Assembly (NCBI RefSeq): GCF_016086655.4
Contig: NC_052140.2
Location: forward strand, 23,622,001 to 23,686,000
Source of the DNA: Lepeophtheirus salmonis
Lineage: Eukaryota > Arthropoda > Copepoda > Siphonostomatoida > Caligidae
Direction of reading: 5' to 3'
DNA: 64,000 nucleotides
Shown piece after piece: positions 27,501-42,500 of this stretch. A program made the position numbers and the translations under genes. Within the stretch, counting starts at the first letter, position 1; the number at the start of each line of letters is the position of its first letter. The notes under the pieces are model-generated. The model did not search any database. It was not told where the DNA came from and worked only from the letters and a program-made list of their open reading frames with translations.

Positions 27501-30500
27501 TCTGGTACCACCAGGTCCCAAAATGGGATGCACCCCACCACTGATACTTGAAGAAATACTAAGAGCCCTTCACTTGTCCCTAATTGTACCCCGAGCATAT
27601 AGGAGGAACATATAGTGGATTATAATTTTAAGCCAATAAGAAGCCGAAAACACCAACAAACATTTGGGTTCAAATTGGGGGAGGGGTTCTAAGGGGCTAT
27701 TAATTGTTTTTTCAAGTATGCACGGTAAGTTCCATCCCATTTCGGAACCTGGTGTTACCCGAAAGCACCATTAAACATTCAGAGTACAATTGGGAGGTTG
27801 TGAGGGACTCTTAATTATTTTTTAAAGTTTTGGCGGTAAGTTGCATCACGTTTTGGTACGAGGCAGTATCCAAAACACCCCCAACATTCGGGGTACAATT
27901 GGGGGAGGGGAGTTGTGAGGGGCTCTTAGTAATTACTCAAGTATCGACGATACCCGAAAACACCCCCAACATTCGGGGTACAAAATGACAATTCATAAAG
28001 TCTATTAAAGTTTCCTCATAAATTTATACAAAATGGTTTTATACTAACTTGTTTTTAACCGAAATGTCCTTGTATGGAAACGTTTTATACGAATTGTCCT
28101 TATACGAATATGTTTTATTTTTTTCTTTTCTTGATTTTTGTTCAAGATTATTTTATGTCGATGCACCAAATATGTACTACTTCCCTTTTCTATTTTAATA
28201 TGAATTGCTGAGGTTTAGCAACACATGTTCGTAAAAGTTTGTCCTCTACAGTCAGAGAGATGTACAAACTTTGCGGAATTTTAATATAAATAGTATTAAA
28301 ATTCTGTAATAAATGAAATTTAAATTTTATTTAAGTATTTACTAATAAAAATTGAAAATGAATGGATATGTAGAAAATTGAACTCTATTCTAACCTAGAA
28401 TACCTATTTTATACACGACGATTCCATAGTCAAGTGATTTGTAAATGGTGTTCTGTGCCACATTTCAAAGAGAGTAATCAATTTACATAAAAATTGCTAA
28501 TTGTACATACAAAATTAATCCATAATTTTTGAATATATACTTATTTTATTCTAGGGACCCTCAAAGATAATAATAATTATACCCATAATCAAGAAAAAAA
28601 TAATAGTAATTAGAAACCCAGCACAACAACACGACAAGAAAAACTGGACCGTAGACTAGTCAAGAAACTCCAATACCAAACGTTACCTCACCTACGCGGT
28701 CAACGAGGTCCTGTCAGTCAACCAGACTAAGTTCCCAACCTCCACAATGATGCTGGTAATCGTGGCATCAGATTTGAAGAGGATAACCCCGTATTGGTTA
28801 CCCAAAGGCCTAAAAATAGGCTCCAAGGAGTACCAGGACGTCCTCAAGGTGGTGGGCTTACCCTGGATGAAGTCCAACTACCCAGAGAGAAACTATGTGT
28901 TCCAAAAGGACTATAGTGCATCCCTCGCAACACACAAGAGCAGAATTTATAATTTTTAGTGCTCATTTGCTTACATTCACGGCCAAATGATGAGCTTCGG
29001 CCTCTTGATTCAGAATTATTGAACTGGTCACGTTCATGTGTTCGAGTTTTCTAGAGTACCATAAACTTTCCCCCTGTACCACTGCCACAAAATAGGCCTG
29101 GTTATTACTGTATGCCAATTTTTGAAGCCATGTTGATCTCCATCCCCTCATTTACAGAAATTGGCTTGGATATATATTGTAAAAATAATGAATATTTTAG
29201 ACAAAATATGTTTTTTGCTATAAAATTGTTTTTAATTAAAAGTATATAATGTCATTGGAATGAAAATTGTTTTATGGGTACAATTTTTATTTAGAAAAAA
29301 TATATCTTTTTTAATATGAGCCATTACAGTTTCAATTTATATCATTTAATTTATTAACATTATATAATATTATGTTGCACTCCCGTAAATCACACAAAAA
29401 AGAGCGCGTTCCATATTCATTTCAGTGTTCCAGCCCTCCTTGTTTTTGTTTACATATTTTCAGTTTCTTAGACGCGCAGTATTAATTTAAATTCCCTATG
29501 CCGTCCTCAAACTATGGCAACTTCCTCATCCAATCTCCACCCAGAAGATTCTGAGAGTGGTAATAGTGCATCTGGGATTCATTATTCTCTTAAAATAATG
29601 GAGGAAGCCCGTTCGTAATTTCGAATTCCAAACGGGTATCGATCTCGCCAGTATTGTAAACTCGGAAATATTTGATAAAGTTCCTCCTCCAATGAATAGC
29701 AGCGGTGGCCTAATTCGTCGTCCCCCTTCTCCTAGCCCTAAGGTTAGAGCTCCAAAGAGGTCTTCAGCTTTTGTAACTTTTCAGAGACGGTCACTTCCCC
29801 CGTCCTACTTGCAAGAGGCTCTAAATTCCTTATTTCAAAAATCCTCAGCTGACTACAATAGGTAACTATTTGATCTATGATCCATCAATAGCTTTTCAGA
29901 AGTTTGTTATAATTAGTGGCCTCATTTACTGTGATGAATCAGTTTTATATATAAATGTTGGTTACAAGTTGTTATGTCTGTACAAATTACAATTTGTTCG
30001 TCCCGTTTGTAAATTCCGGCTTATTTAATTTAACACATTTAGTCATTTTTTATTTCTAGTCAGTAATTGAAACTATCTCTTCATTTGCATGACTTGCAAT
30101 TACTTATTTATTATGTATTTTCGAATAAAATTACTCTGAGCCAGGAGGAGTTACCTTGACTGTGAGCATTTGAACCATATAATGTGCCTCATGATATTTG
30201 TAAATAGTAATATTTTTGTTAAAATAAAGTACAAAAAATTAATATAGCGACCATTAAAGTGCTAGAAATGAAATTAATAAAAAAGTTTATATATATATTT
30301 TGTGTACAGCTTAATGATTTGTTGAAGAGTTATAGTTGTAAGTCCTTCATGGATTTAGAGCAGATTTGAGGATCAACATTGGACATGTCCATAATACACA
30401 CGATTTTCATCCCTACCTTTGTATTTTAGACTATTTATTTATTGAATGAGTGCATTTAAATAAATATAGGTTTATATATATCGTTAATTATAATTTTTTT

Positions 30501-33500
30501 GTGCTATTTGCTCCACACGCTGTTTTAAATACGTCTTTAAAACAGTTCGGGTTTATCTTATCGGCCCTTTAATATTTGATATAATCTGTAAGAATTTCAT
30601 TGTGTTTTTAAATCCTTAATAAATTTATACATATTTTAGTTACATTTCAAGCAAAAAGAAGGTTCTGCGTCCTCAAAAATATCCTCAACATGATCTTCCC
30701 ATTTCTTTTCTCAATAAAAGACTTATTTCACGACTACCCTTGAACCTATACGAAAAGTTCCGTCATAAATCTCACGTAAGTTGATTAACCTTTAAACAAT
30801 TTGATGATACGAATACTTCCATATTAAATATATTTTCAGGTAAGAATGAGCTCCATCAATGAATCATCTTCCGGTCAAACGGAGAGCACTTCTTCATCAT
30901 TTAGCTCCTTTTCTTCATCTTCATTGACTTCGATTTCCCCAACGGAAACAGAGGGTACAGAAGTTGATGTAGAAGCTGTCGATAGATCTGGATCATCCAA
31001 TGACGAAGAAAAAGAGTACAGTTCAAATGTTTCTGAGAATCTACAAATTGTTAAGAAGAACAAATGGTCCACGCCCTCTTGTAAGGGATTGGCTGCTGCT
31101 AATACTGAGTTAGACCAATTTTACAATGAAAGTAAACGTAAATATGATTGTGCCTTCTGTAAGAGTATATTTAAGTACAAGGGAACTCTTAAGAGGCACC
31201 TACTGGTCAAACATACCTCCGGGGATGGAGTTATCGACTTTAGCAAAGGTGGGAAAAGCAAAACAATGCTTAAACCACCACTCTCTCGTAGACAACTTAT
31301 CTAATAATTAAGCTGCTATCAATTATATATTATTATATGAATCGTTTTTTTTTTATAAAAATAATTGTTAATTATTTATTATTGTTAATTGTATAAGCTT
31401 CATATCTAATGTTCAGAAAAAGTAGAGATTATTTTTTATCAAGATTAATTGAGAATCAAACATACTTAAGAAATTTATTCATCTGTTATCCTTCACATAA
31501 TTAATTAGTGTTGTCATTATTGTAATAGAATAGTTCGACTCAAATATGTATTCAAATATAAACGATATATTGTACTTTATGTGTGCTTTAATTAATTAAT
31601 TAAATTTTTGTATTTTTTGAAGGACATTATTTCTTCCCAGACACATAGATTAATATTTAGACAAGACAAGTTTTTCATTCGCTAATCAATCCTCCTTTTA
31701 ATTGGTTGTTGGGGATAAAATTCACTGTTGGAGGTATAAATTGGGTTTGTGACTGGGTTAATAAAATTAATTAAAGACTTAACGGTTGAAGTGGGGTTTT
31801 CCACACTTTGCCATATAAGAGGTTCGTCATATTCTATAGATTTAAATTAATACATAGCACATTTATTTTGCCAGTTGAATGGAATTGATAGCCAATTGAT
31901 TTTTAGATCAACGTATTTGATCAACTAGATCACCAGCCTTTCTACCACGTCCACGATTTCTTTTGATGCCCGTCTATTTTCATAATATTGTAATGAGTAG
32001 ACAGTCACGTCAACAAACTTAGCTATAAATTAAGGAGGGATGCTACAAACTATGAAAGAGGTGAGGGCATGATTAAGATTTTCCTTATCGAGTAGACTAA
32101 CTAGAGATAACATTTTTTATTGTTATGTTTTTAATTTTAATGACTTTCTTATACAAATTCTCAATTTTTTTTATAGAGCAATTGACAAAAAATTCTTTAA
32201 AAAAATAAATGCTAAAAACACGTGACACCAGCGGAAAAATTTATTATGTTAATGTAGATTCGCTAAATCAATTATCTTGTCATGTTCAAATAATCTTATC
32301 ATTAATTTGCTTAATTCGTCTTTGACGAATTGTCATGAGTTTGACAGCTCTCCTTTGAAAGTTAGGTCAAACTGATAATGAGTTGAATTAAAAAGAAGGG
32401 CCATCTATGTGTTCATCCTGGTACTTTCAGCTCACGTGTTATGTGAAAAATACGTATGCTATTTTTTATTAAATAATATTATCATTGAGGGAGTTTTATT
32501 ATTTTGCCAAAGGACTGCGCCACTCTCTGTCCCCTTTTTTCAAACGAATATAAGTAAACAACGCTCATGCCCTATTAATTGAATGCATCTACAATAGATT
32601 TATGCATTAATATCCCCCCTTTGTTAGGATTCAGTCATTACGTGAGAATACACTCATGAAAAACGAAGAATAAGACGGAGAGTTTTATAGGGAATTATGG
32701 TCTATATTATTAAACAAAGTTTGTCTGGTTGTCAAAACCTAACAACTCAAGACAATGAAGGGTTCTACCACTAGATACTAATAAAAAAACCATTAGTGAA
32801 AAGAATCATCTTCATAAAATAAGAAAAATGTCATTCTAGATGTATAAATGTAATATGTAAAAGTATTATCCCTCTTCTACTAAAACTTATTTTCTTGTGA
32901 GGACAATAGAGGAACTGTATACATACAATGTGAATATACAATATACTGGTTTTCAAATGTTTTATTACGAAATATTGAGGCGACATAGTCCAAAAATGTT
33001 CTTTTTGATACAAAGTGAAGAAATGTAAATTCTGTACCATATTGACTAATGTTTACAAGGGGTGCAGCGCCCTTAAAGTTTCCTAATTTGTAAAACAAAA
33101 CAACAACAAGAAAGCATTTTACCCTAAAAATAGTCCATATTAGTCAAAACATAAGAATTTACGAGTATAAGAAATAAATATTCTCGATAAATGAACAATC
33201 ATTCAAAAAATCAAATAGGTACACTTTTCTCCTAAAATGATAAATAAAATATCACTTTACCGCATACAGCGCCCACTTTTTGTCCTTTATCTATAGAAAT
33301 TGGATTTGTCTAAGAGTGGAGGAGAATGCAGGAGTGAGGCAAATGGTAATACTGAATTAAGACCCTTATTATTATCAGATGCCTGTCATATGATTTTGGG
33401 GGAGAAAATGAATAATTACTATGAAGAAGAGAACCTTTTAGATGAAATACAGTATTAGAAGATGTACAATATCATATTTAAATTCATATATATTTACATT

Positions 33501-36500
33501 GTTATGCATATTTAAGACAATTTACTCCAAACATAGCTGATAATTCTTCTTTCAGAGGGAGATGCTAACACGCCCACGACTACCTATTAAATAATGAGCA
33601 AAAAGGAAGAAAGAGCACACGCCACTACCATGACTTAAGTAGATCGTGGTGCTGCTTACATTTAACTTCGAAGGAATCATTCCCCCTTATCCTTGATATA
33701 TTTAAAAAAACATAAATAACAATATACATACGAGGGCTGTCAGAAAAGTTTCCAACCTAACAAAGACACCAGGCATTTTCTACCAAATTTTTTATTTTAT
33801 TTTTGAACATAGAATCTTGTAACTCAACATACTCCTCCCAGCAATGCTCCCATCTCTGTAACCATCCATCCAAATTGTACTCCGCGTTTTTCTCTGCAAA
33901 TAATTGCACATGAAAGTGATTGTCTTTTTATTTCAAGACAATCTGCCTATAGCTTGTCAAGTAATGATGCGTAGTAGTACGCTCTTGTAATGCCCCCTCC
34001 CCCCTGAAAGATTAGCGAATAAAATAACTCCATGACTATTTAAATAAACAAAGAGTCCTTATCACCTTCCAAGCCGGAAAAACCCCCAGTGTTTGTCCAT
34101 TTTCACAAAAATACTCACCTCAACTCACTCAAAGGACTAGTACATAATAACTGCGTGTCCAAAATGGATGGAATTTGGATGAGTAACTACATGATAGATA
34201 TGACTAGCTTTTATTTACAAGTGCCGTCATATTCACGTTGAGGTGGGAAACTTTTGAGACCATCCTCATACTTTTAATATTCACCCTGTACGAATACTGT
34301 TTTAAATTCTAGAAGGGACTCTTCTTTATAGCAATAATATGTGCGCCAGTTGCTTAACAACAAATATGAACTTTGTTTGTTGTTTTAGCGGCTAGCCAGA
34401 AGTGTTTGGAGTCAGTTAAAATAAATGGTATCGATCAAGGGAGTATTTATTCCACAATCGTATATAAGGCAGAGTGTTCTTGTTGTGACCCGTGCTGGAG
34501 AAGATAATGTTAAGATTGTAAACTTCTTAACTTCAAACCTGTACAAGTCCTTTGTTTGAAGAGTCAGGAAGTAACTGGAAGGTCACAATGTCAGAGGAAA
34601 AACAAACAAACATTGATGATGAGCCGTCCAAATCGATCAGTTCCATTGAAAAAGATGGAAAATACGCGTTAAAAGCTGTTCATCAATATCTAATTTTTCA
34701 TTTTTTGTAAAGAAAAATAATCATTTTAAGGCAACAATATCAACCTTCTTTTGAAAGATTGTTTATTCATCTTGAATATCTATTTATTACAAATGACAAA
34801 ATAGTTGAACTTAGAAATATTACCGATTTTCAGGTAATTTTTTTCTGCAAATTTTGGAAATTCAAAGACTGTCCAAACACTTTTAAATATTCATCAATGT
34901 ATTTCTTCATTTTTTTAACAAAAATAACATTTCTGGACTATTTCGGTCCAACATTTCCAAAAATCCCATTTTAAGAGCCAGTCTAACATAAATAGTACAG
35001 AAAAGACGATGAAAAGAATTAATTGCGGCTTTTATATATAATTATTTTTATATATTACATAGAATATTATCTTGTCAATGAAGATGTAGTACAAAGTACA
35101 AAGGAAGATGACTCATTCAAGGAAGACTTTCATTTTCTCTTGCATTCTCTCATAATATTGAAAAATTCAACTTCAAGTGTATTAAAATTTAGAATTTTTT
35201 TCCCATTTTGACTTAAATGAAATTGTAATTGACATAGTTTTTTGAATAGCTTTACGTTGTTTTTCACTAGTGGTATGTACCCAGCATTCTTTTGAGTTAT
35301 TAAGTGTCAACAAACAAACGGAAAAGATAGACCATCACACATACAGAAAAACAGACATATATTCAAAGATAGACCATCACACATACAGTCGACCAAACAT
35401 ATATTGAAAAAGACGGATACAAAAACAGACGGAGATCGAAACGGAAAGGATGGCAAACAAACATGTATACAAAAAGAGATAGACGCACATGCATACAGAG
35501 AAACAGACAGATTGACTAAAGGACTGATATACAAAAAGACAGGTTTACAAATAGAGATAGACGCACAGACAGATAGAAAAAGTACAATCAGGCAAACCAA
35601 CAGATAGACTAACATACAGATATACAAAAAGGACCGATATACATCACACCCAATATCAGTGATATAGATCATCGTCCATCACGCTCAAGTGTCCTTTTCT
35701 CGACAAGTAATAAGCTAGAGAGCTCAGGGTTTGTTTTGTTTGTATATCCTTTTATTTTGAATTAATTTAAATCACTCAACCTTATTTAATTTTTTGTTTT
35801 TTCCATGGACTACCTGGTAATATAAAACAAGGAATGATGGGGCTTGAGCTCTCATTCCTACTTTTCTCTCTCTCTCTCATGAGCACACATACTAATGTTT
35901 ACAATTTTTAATTAGATAGCAGTTTTAGAAAATAATAACACTGTTCAGGTTGCCAACAACAACAACACAAAAAGTGTAATGTATTCGTATTTCCTTCCCC
36001 CTTGTTCTTACTTCTCTTATTTTTCTTGTATATATATATATATGTAAAGTAAGAGAAGAGAACAAGGGGAAGGAATCATGAATACATTACAAAAAGCTAG
36101 GGGTTTACAACCTTAAACGTAGATACGTCTCATCTATCTCCTTTTAATATGACACGTAGAGCTTCCTACAAAGTCTTACCAAAACTGGTTTATAACTATT
36201 TTATATAATCTTGCATACAAACAAACCGTGGCGAAAACATAACCTCCGTTTAACTTTGTTGGTGGAGGTATGCACATAGTTATAACGCCAGTGAGGATCA
36301 TACCTTTATCATATAGCCTCCCTCAAGCTTTGTGCATTCTTCAGTTATTCGTTCCTCGAAGCCATTCGAATTTGTAAAACATTTGCAAAAGGGCCAGACC
36401 TCAATACACACCCATATGTTGTAATAAAGGGGATTTAGATCAGGCGAGATTGGAGGACAAATTTGGTTCTGTCAATAAGAAACATTTCCATCCAAAAAGT

Positions 36501-39500
36501 TGTAGGTAACTTTATAAAACAACTAGTTGGATTCACAAGTAACAACCTTGATACAGGGAATCAATTTATTCTAAAGCATATAAATATGCCAGACTCATTG
36601 ATTGCCATGGATTGACAATAATTGTAAATAATGTTCTGAACGAATATATTATTGATCTAAGATCGACTATTCTGATGGTGTCGATCTCCAAGGTCCTCTT
36701 CGTAGTTTTAAGAGGGGGGTCTGAAAAGTTTCATCCCTCAAACTGACATCTGTGACAAGTTACTCATCCTTGTTTTGTGCAGTTGTTATATAATATACGT
36801 TTGAGTGTGTTAATGTGTCTATTTTTTTTTTGTAAAAGTTGACAAAATCAAGTATCAAGCTGTCATCAAATATTTGTTTTTCAAAATGGAACCTTTATAT
36901 TAATTTAGACAATAGCAGACACATAAAGGCTTGTATTACAATTTGATGCGTCTAAGTGCATCCCAACTTGTACACATCATTTACAAATAAGAACTATCAT
37001 TCGTGGATGTATAAATGAAATTATAATATTAAAAAAAAATGTATTTATACTATAATTTACTTTTTTTAAATATCCTGACTCATAAATGGACTAACTTTTT
37101 TTTATAGACCTCATTAAATTTTATTTGAGAAAGCTCACCATTGAAATTAAATTTATTTTCCGAACTTTAATGTGCCATCAGGCAATAACTAATTGCTTAT
37201 AAATTAGAATAATTAAATCAAATACGTAATATATAAATTGCAGTGTGGTAATCACCAGATTAAGATTAAAAAATTGGGGTAGGGTCAGTTTGTGAGCAGG
37301 ATATGGAAAAGAGATATATTTTAACTTTTTTTTTTTAGAAAAAAGAAAAATAATAAAGGCTCCTTTGGCTCAATTAGATAATTTATGTACATATTTTATT
37401 TCTTGATATTCTTTTGGCGAAAAAAAAAAAAAAAAAAAATGTTTCTAGTATTTAAACAACCTTTTTTAAAAGAAAATTTCGGCTTCTTCTATATATTTAT
37501 AAATTATAACCAAGGCAGTGCCCCAACCAAGTGCAGGATCTTGGTCAAGTCCATCCAAAGTCTCCTAAAACTGTCCCTATGTCCTGTTCCTAATCACTTG
37601 TCTGACTTTATGCCAGGAATGATCATCAAACGTTAGGTAAAACTGGTTAATATAGGTTTGTTGCCTTCAAATGTAGGAAAACTTGCCTATGGCTAGAGGT
37701 GTAAATCTTAAGTATCCTTCTTGTATACATTTTTAAATTATTACTAGTATAGTATCCCAATTAAGTGCAGGATCCTTTCAAGTCCATCCACAGCACCCTA
37801 AAACCGTCCCTTAGTCCGACTCCTAATAATTTGTCTGATTTTACAATAGAAATTATCAACAAACTTTAGGTAGCTTTGTTGCCTTCAAATGTAGGAACAC
37901 TTGCCTATGGCTTGAGGTGTAAATCCTAAGCAATTTTTAACGTGCGAGTTTAGTTGTAAAGGTAAGTTAGAAATGTACCAATATTTACATTTAGACGTGT
38001 ACACGCACAATGGATGTGGTAAACTGCCCATATTGTTGGCAATTTGAATAGTGTTTTATTAGTTTCTAAAGCTGTTATGATATTATTTTTGCATTCTTTA
38101 AGAAGGAAAATATTACAATAAAGTATCCATTTTTTTCTCATGTATGATGGATAGTACCGCAGAGGATTTGGTGAGGAGTTATAAATGTAAAGATGGATTA
38201 CCACATCTATCGTGTGTGAAGACGTATACGTTTATATATGTATATCCTACATAGTATTAAAATAATTTATGTGTGTGTCTGATTTCCGTTCGTTCCGCTA
38301 GAAAAAACAATGATAAAAACATCCAAAATGGAGACAAATAGAGACTTTAGACAAAATTAAAAGTTGTTCAGGATTTTAAGTTACGTACGAAGGGCTATGT
38401 TTCACTCTGATCAGACCAGATTTTTAGGCTATGGAGGGTAAGTTTTTTTTTGCCAATAAGTTTTTTTTTTTTTTTTTTGTATAACAAGATCGATTCTCCG
38501 CGTTTCAAAGCTTCTATATATCATAAGTTATCTATAAGTTAAATGATATATTAGGAACTTCATATCAAAAAATGATATTTGAGTAATAAAAATGAAGAAA
38601 AACATAAAAATACAAGAGCATTATACGCACTACCAAAAGATAATATTTATTTATAAGCAGCATGCTTGGAACTAAAATACTCATCCTTTGAGGCAAGTTA
38701 CAGAAAGATTGTTAAACTATTGCTGCAAGATATTTGTTACATCTATAATACTTAAAAAATTAAAATCTTGTTACTATATTCAAATAGAAAATTTTAAATA
38801 AACAACATCAAAATTTCCTTTTTTTCGACATTTTATAGATTTTCAAATCACACCACATCGATGAAGTATCATAATTTCTGTACGTTTGATGGTTATTTTC
38901 TTATTAAGAGGAATAAAATACAAAATAAAAAATATACGGCGATACCAAAGTCCCAACTTTTGTTATTACGATAACCCTAATAGTTATATATATTAATAAA
39001 TATTATATTGGGAGAAAAGTTGGACTCAAGGATACTTCCTTTAATCAACTAACAAGAGTTTATATTTATATATGTGTACACGCAGAATAACCTGCCTTGA
39101 GTCCCTCTTGGACTCAGAGTAAACTTTTAAGATGGAACGCTTGAATTGGTTCAAGAAAGCGTTCTTTAAGGATTTTTCTAGAGTAACTAAATACTTTTTG
39201 ATTCAAGAAATAAGGAAAACTGATTATAAATTGTTCATCAAGGTAGTAATTTCAACTGGATTTTTCCTTCCTTCATTAAACTCAATATTTATTCCATCTC
39301 TATTCATTACGCAAACCCTAGTCTATTATAAACAAATTCCTCTTTTTTTCAGGGATACAGCTTTAAAGGAGAAAACTATGCGCATTAATTTGTACCAGAG
39401 ACGATAAAATGTTATTGCAAAAGAAAAGAAAAAATATATATTTGGGTGATGATTGTACAGTTTTATACTGTAGTCATTTCCGCCAAATGGTATAATTAAT

Positions 39501-42500
39501 AATATTAAGAGATCCAAATGAAATAATTGTATTCATTAATAGTTGTTAATGAAAATGGTGGATAGTATTATCAAATGTGTAAAGCGTTAAGAGAATTACA
39601 ATTGCAAAGTTGTATAATAACTTTAGAGAAGCCTCAATTTATTTTATAGTATGAGAAAGTAACATCCGCAATTCAATAATACTGGACTGTTACTGCTCAG
39701 TTGAAACGTAGTCATATGTAGTTTTATAGCCAAAAACATAAAATATTAATGATATTGAACCCGAAAAAATCCACAATATATTTTTATTTGCCAAAAAAAG
39801 TAGTCATCGGCAAGTAACCACGAATTCGATATTGGGGGAGGGCTGATTTGAGTAACAAGGTATGATTCAGAATTGATTAACGGACATAGATTAATGTATA
39901 AAATTATAACTTCCTTTAATTCATAAATAATTGGGTCCTAGATACCACTTATCAACGAGTAATGCAATAAATATGTCCTGCCGGTATGTAAATATTAAAG
40001 TATCCAAAAATGAACGTGGCTATCCTCACATTTTGAAGTCATTAAATATGTATTTACATGAATTCAATAAATAAATAAATTGATGCAGACTGAATTGATT
40101 GATTGAAGGAATTAATATTAATATTTGTTTTACAAATTAATGAATTTGGAGACGGATTGGAGACCTTTACATTTTATGTTGGACCGAACTAATTCGGTCC
40201 AACAAAAAAGCTTGGTCTGGACCGGTCTCATATAAAAATTCGGTCTAGTTTTGTTCCGAAAAAATTGGTCTAGACCGATTTTACAGATAAATGGTTTATA
40301 ACATGACATTATATGTTTTTTCAAGTACAATGACGTTATACGAAGTTTGAACAGAGAAAGCTCAGATTAATTTTGATCCTGCACTCTCTTCTTTTATGTA
40401 TATAGTATATTGTTCTAAAACTTACTTTTGAGATTTTTTTGAATGATAGTTGATCTAGAAAAAAAATGGTCTCTCATAATAAAGGGTTTTTGAATATGGA
40501 CGCTTACGTTTTACGTTGATAGGTTTCGAAAACGACGTCATATTTGTTATTGTTTCTTTGACAGTTGTGCTCAGCAATAATTGAAGTTTAATCATGGAGC
40601 AGTACACACTCGAGCAACGCTAGCAAATTATTAAATTTTATTAAAAAAGTGGTGAGTCTTTGATCCAAACTTTAAGAGCGTAAAATCATCTTCAGCGATG
40701 AGGCACATTTTTGGCTCAATGGCTTTGTTAACAAGCAAAATATGCGCTATTGGACCGGAAAAAAAACCCACACGTGATTCATGAGGCGCCATTACATCCC
40801 CAAAAATTACTGTTTGGTGTGGATTGCATGCTGCCGGTGTTATTGGGCTGTACTTTTTCGTCGACGATGACAATGGCGACGTTACTGTGAATGGAAATCG
40901 TTACCACGCCCTGATAACCGATTTTTTTGGCCTGAATTGAAAGATATGGACTTGGGCGATATGTGGTTTCAACAAGACGGTGCAACTTCACACACAGCAA
41001 ATGTTACAATCGATTTATTGAAGAGTAAGTTTGGTGAGCGTCTTATCTCTAGAAATGGACCAGTCAATTCGCCGCCTCGCTCGTGCGATTTAACGCCTCT
41101 AGACTATTTTCTTTGGGATCACGTGAAAGCCCTGGTCTACATCAATAATCCATCGATCTTAGAAGAGCTCAGAACAAATATTCAACGCGAAATTGCTGCA
41201 GTTTCAACCAATTTATGCGGAAAAGTAGTCGAAAATTGGGTTCAACGATTGGACTTCGTAAAACGTGCACGTGGTGGTCATTCAAACGACATCGAATTTT
41301 ATTCATAAATTAACTTGAATGTATTTTAACGGCAAATAAAGAATCTTTGATATCTCAAACCGTTTTTGTTTTATCTAAAAAAAAACATGTAAGCACTGTT
41401 AATGAAAAACCCTTTATATGAGACCGAAAAAATCGGTCCATAAATTGTGACCGAAAAAAAATCAGTTGCTAAATGAGACCGAATCAATATCAGTCTACAA
41501 CGTGAGACCGAAAAAAATCGGTACATGGTCTGAGATTTCAGTCTGGACTGAAAAATCGGTACGAAGCGGTCTAGAAAAATCACATAAGACCGAACCAAAA
41601 AAAAAAAAAAAAAAAAAAAAATCGGTGCTGGACTCAGTCTCAGTAGCTACATATGTATTCAAATGTCAAATCTCTCATATTAGAAAAAATCATATAAAAA
41701 TTCGTGTAAGTATAAGTAACTTGTTATGGTTCTCATAATTTGGCTTTATATTCATTGGAAGTATGAATTCACAATCTTACATATACAACTATGGGAATTC
41801 GAGTATTTTTAGTTTTTGTTTGACACTTTTGGCCCACAAAATCTGATCCGAACACCCTCGACTACACTTTTCGTGTGCAAGTCGAATAGAAGGTCTGCAG
41901 TGTCAGTCAACCAAACAACGAGGCTCTCAAAGCCACTGTCAGCTAGCACTGGGAAGCCATGGCAAAGGGTTACATTTATAGCGGTGCCAGACCTTCCGCT
42001 ACTGCCCAGAAGCCATCATTGTCTCTAGGGGGGGTTTACATTAATGATTAAGATAGGTAAGAGATACATATATTTATTGTATTAATTTTGATTATGTTCT
42101 ATTTTTAATTGATAAGTTATATCTTGTTGAAGTTTAAAATTGAAATTGTTCGGAACACTCGGTATAGCGTGTCCCTACGAATCGTTAACGGATTTTCCCA
42201 AGCTCAACTTTACCAAGATTCTCAAAATGTATAACATGTAACCCACTGATACTTCATTTTAATTTACATATGTTTACATTTAATTCTTAATGAGACCAAC
42301 CTTGGTCTCCACCATGTCCTTCATCTTAGGATTGAAGGTCTTGCATGCTTGCACGTATTCCTCCAACATGTCAGCCCACTCTTTCTCCACATTAGCCTGA
42401 AGGTGTAACTGGCCTTCCTCAAGATGCCACCCCAGGTCAAAAGGCCTGCAGTCAGTGAGAACGGAGGTCCAGTGAACAGGAATATAAATATGCCGAGTTA

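Noticed and set aside
35307..35672. 121-codon minus frame rich in Cys, Leu and Ser
   Set aside because: Product of the ACAGA/GATAGA low-complexity tract; the other strand is open as well.
37368..37400. tRNA-like start (CTCCTTTGGCTCAATTAGA)
   Set aside because: The A box is imperfect and no B box or acceptor pairing follows before the poly-A run.
41466..41738. 90-codon plus frame with a Lys run
   Set aside because: Generated by the GACC repeat and a 24-A run.
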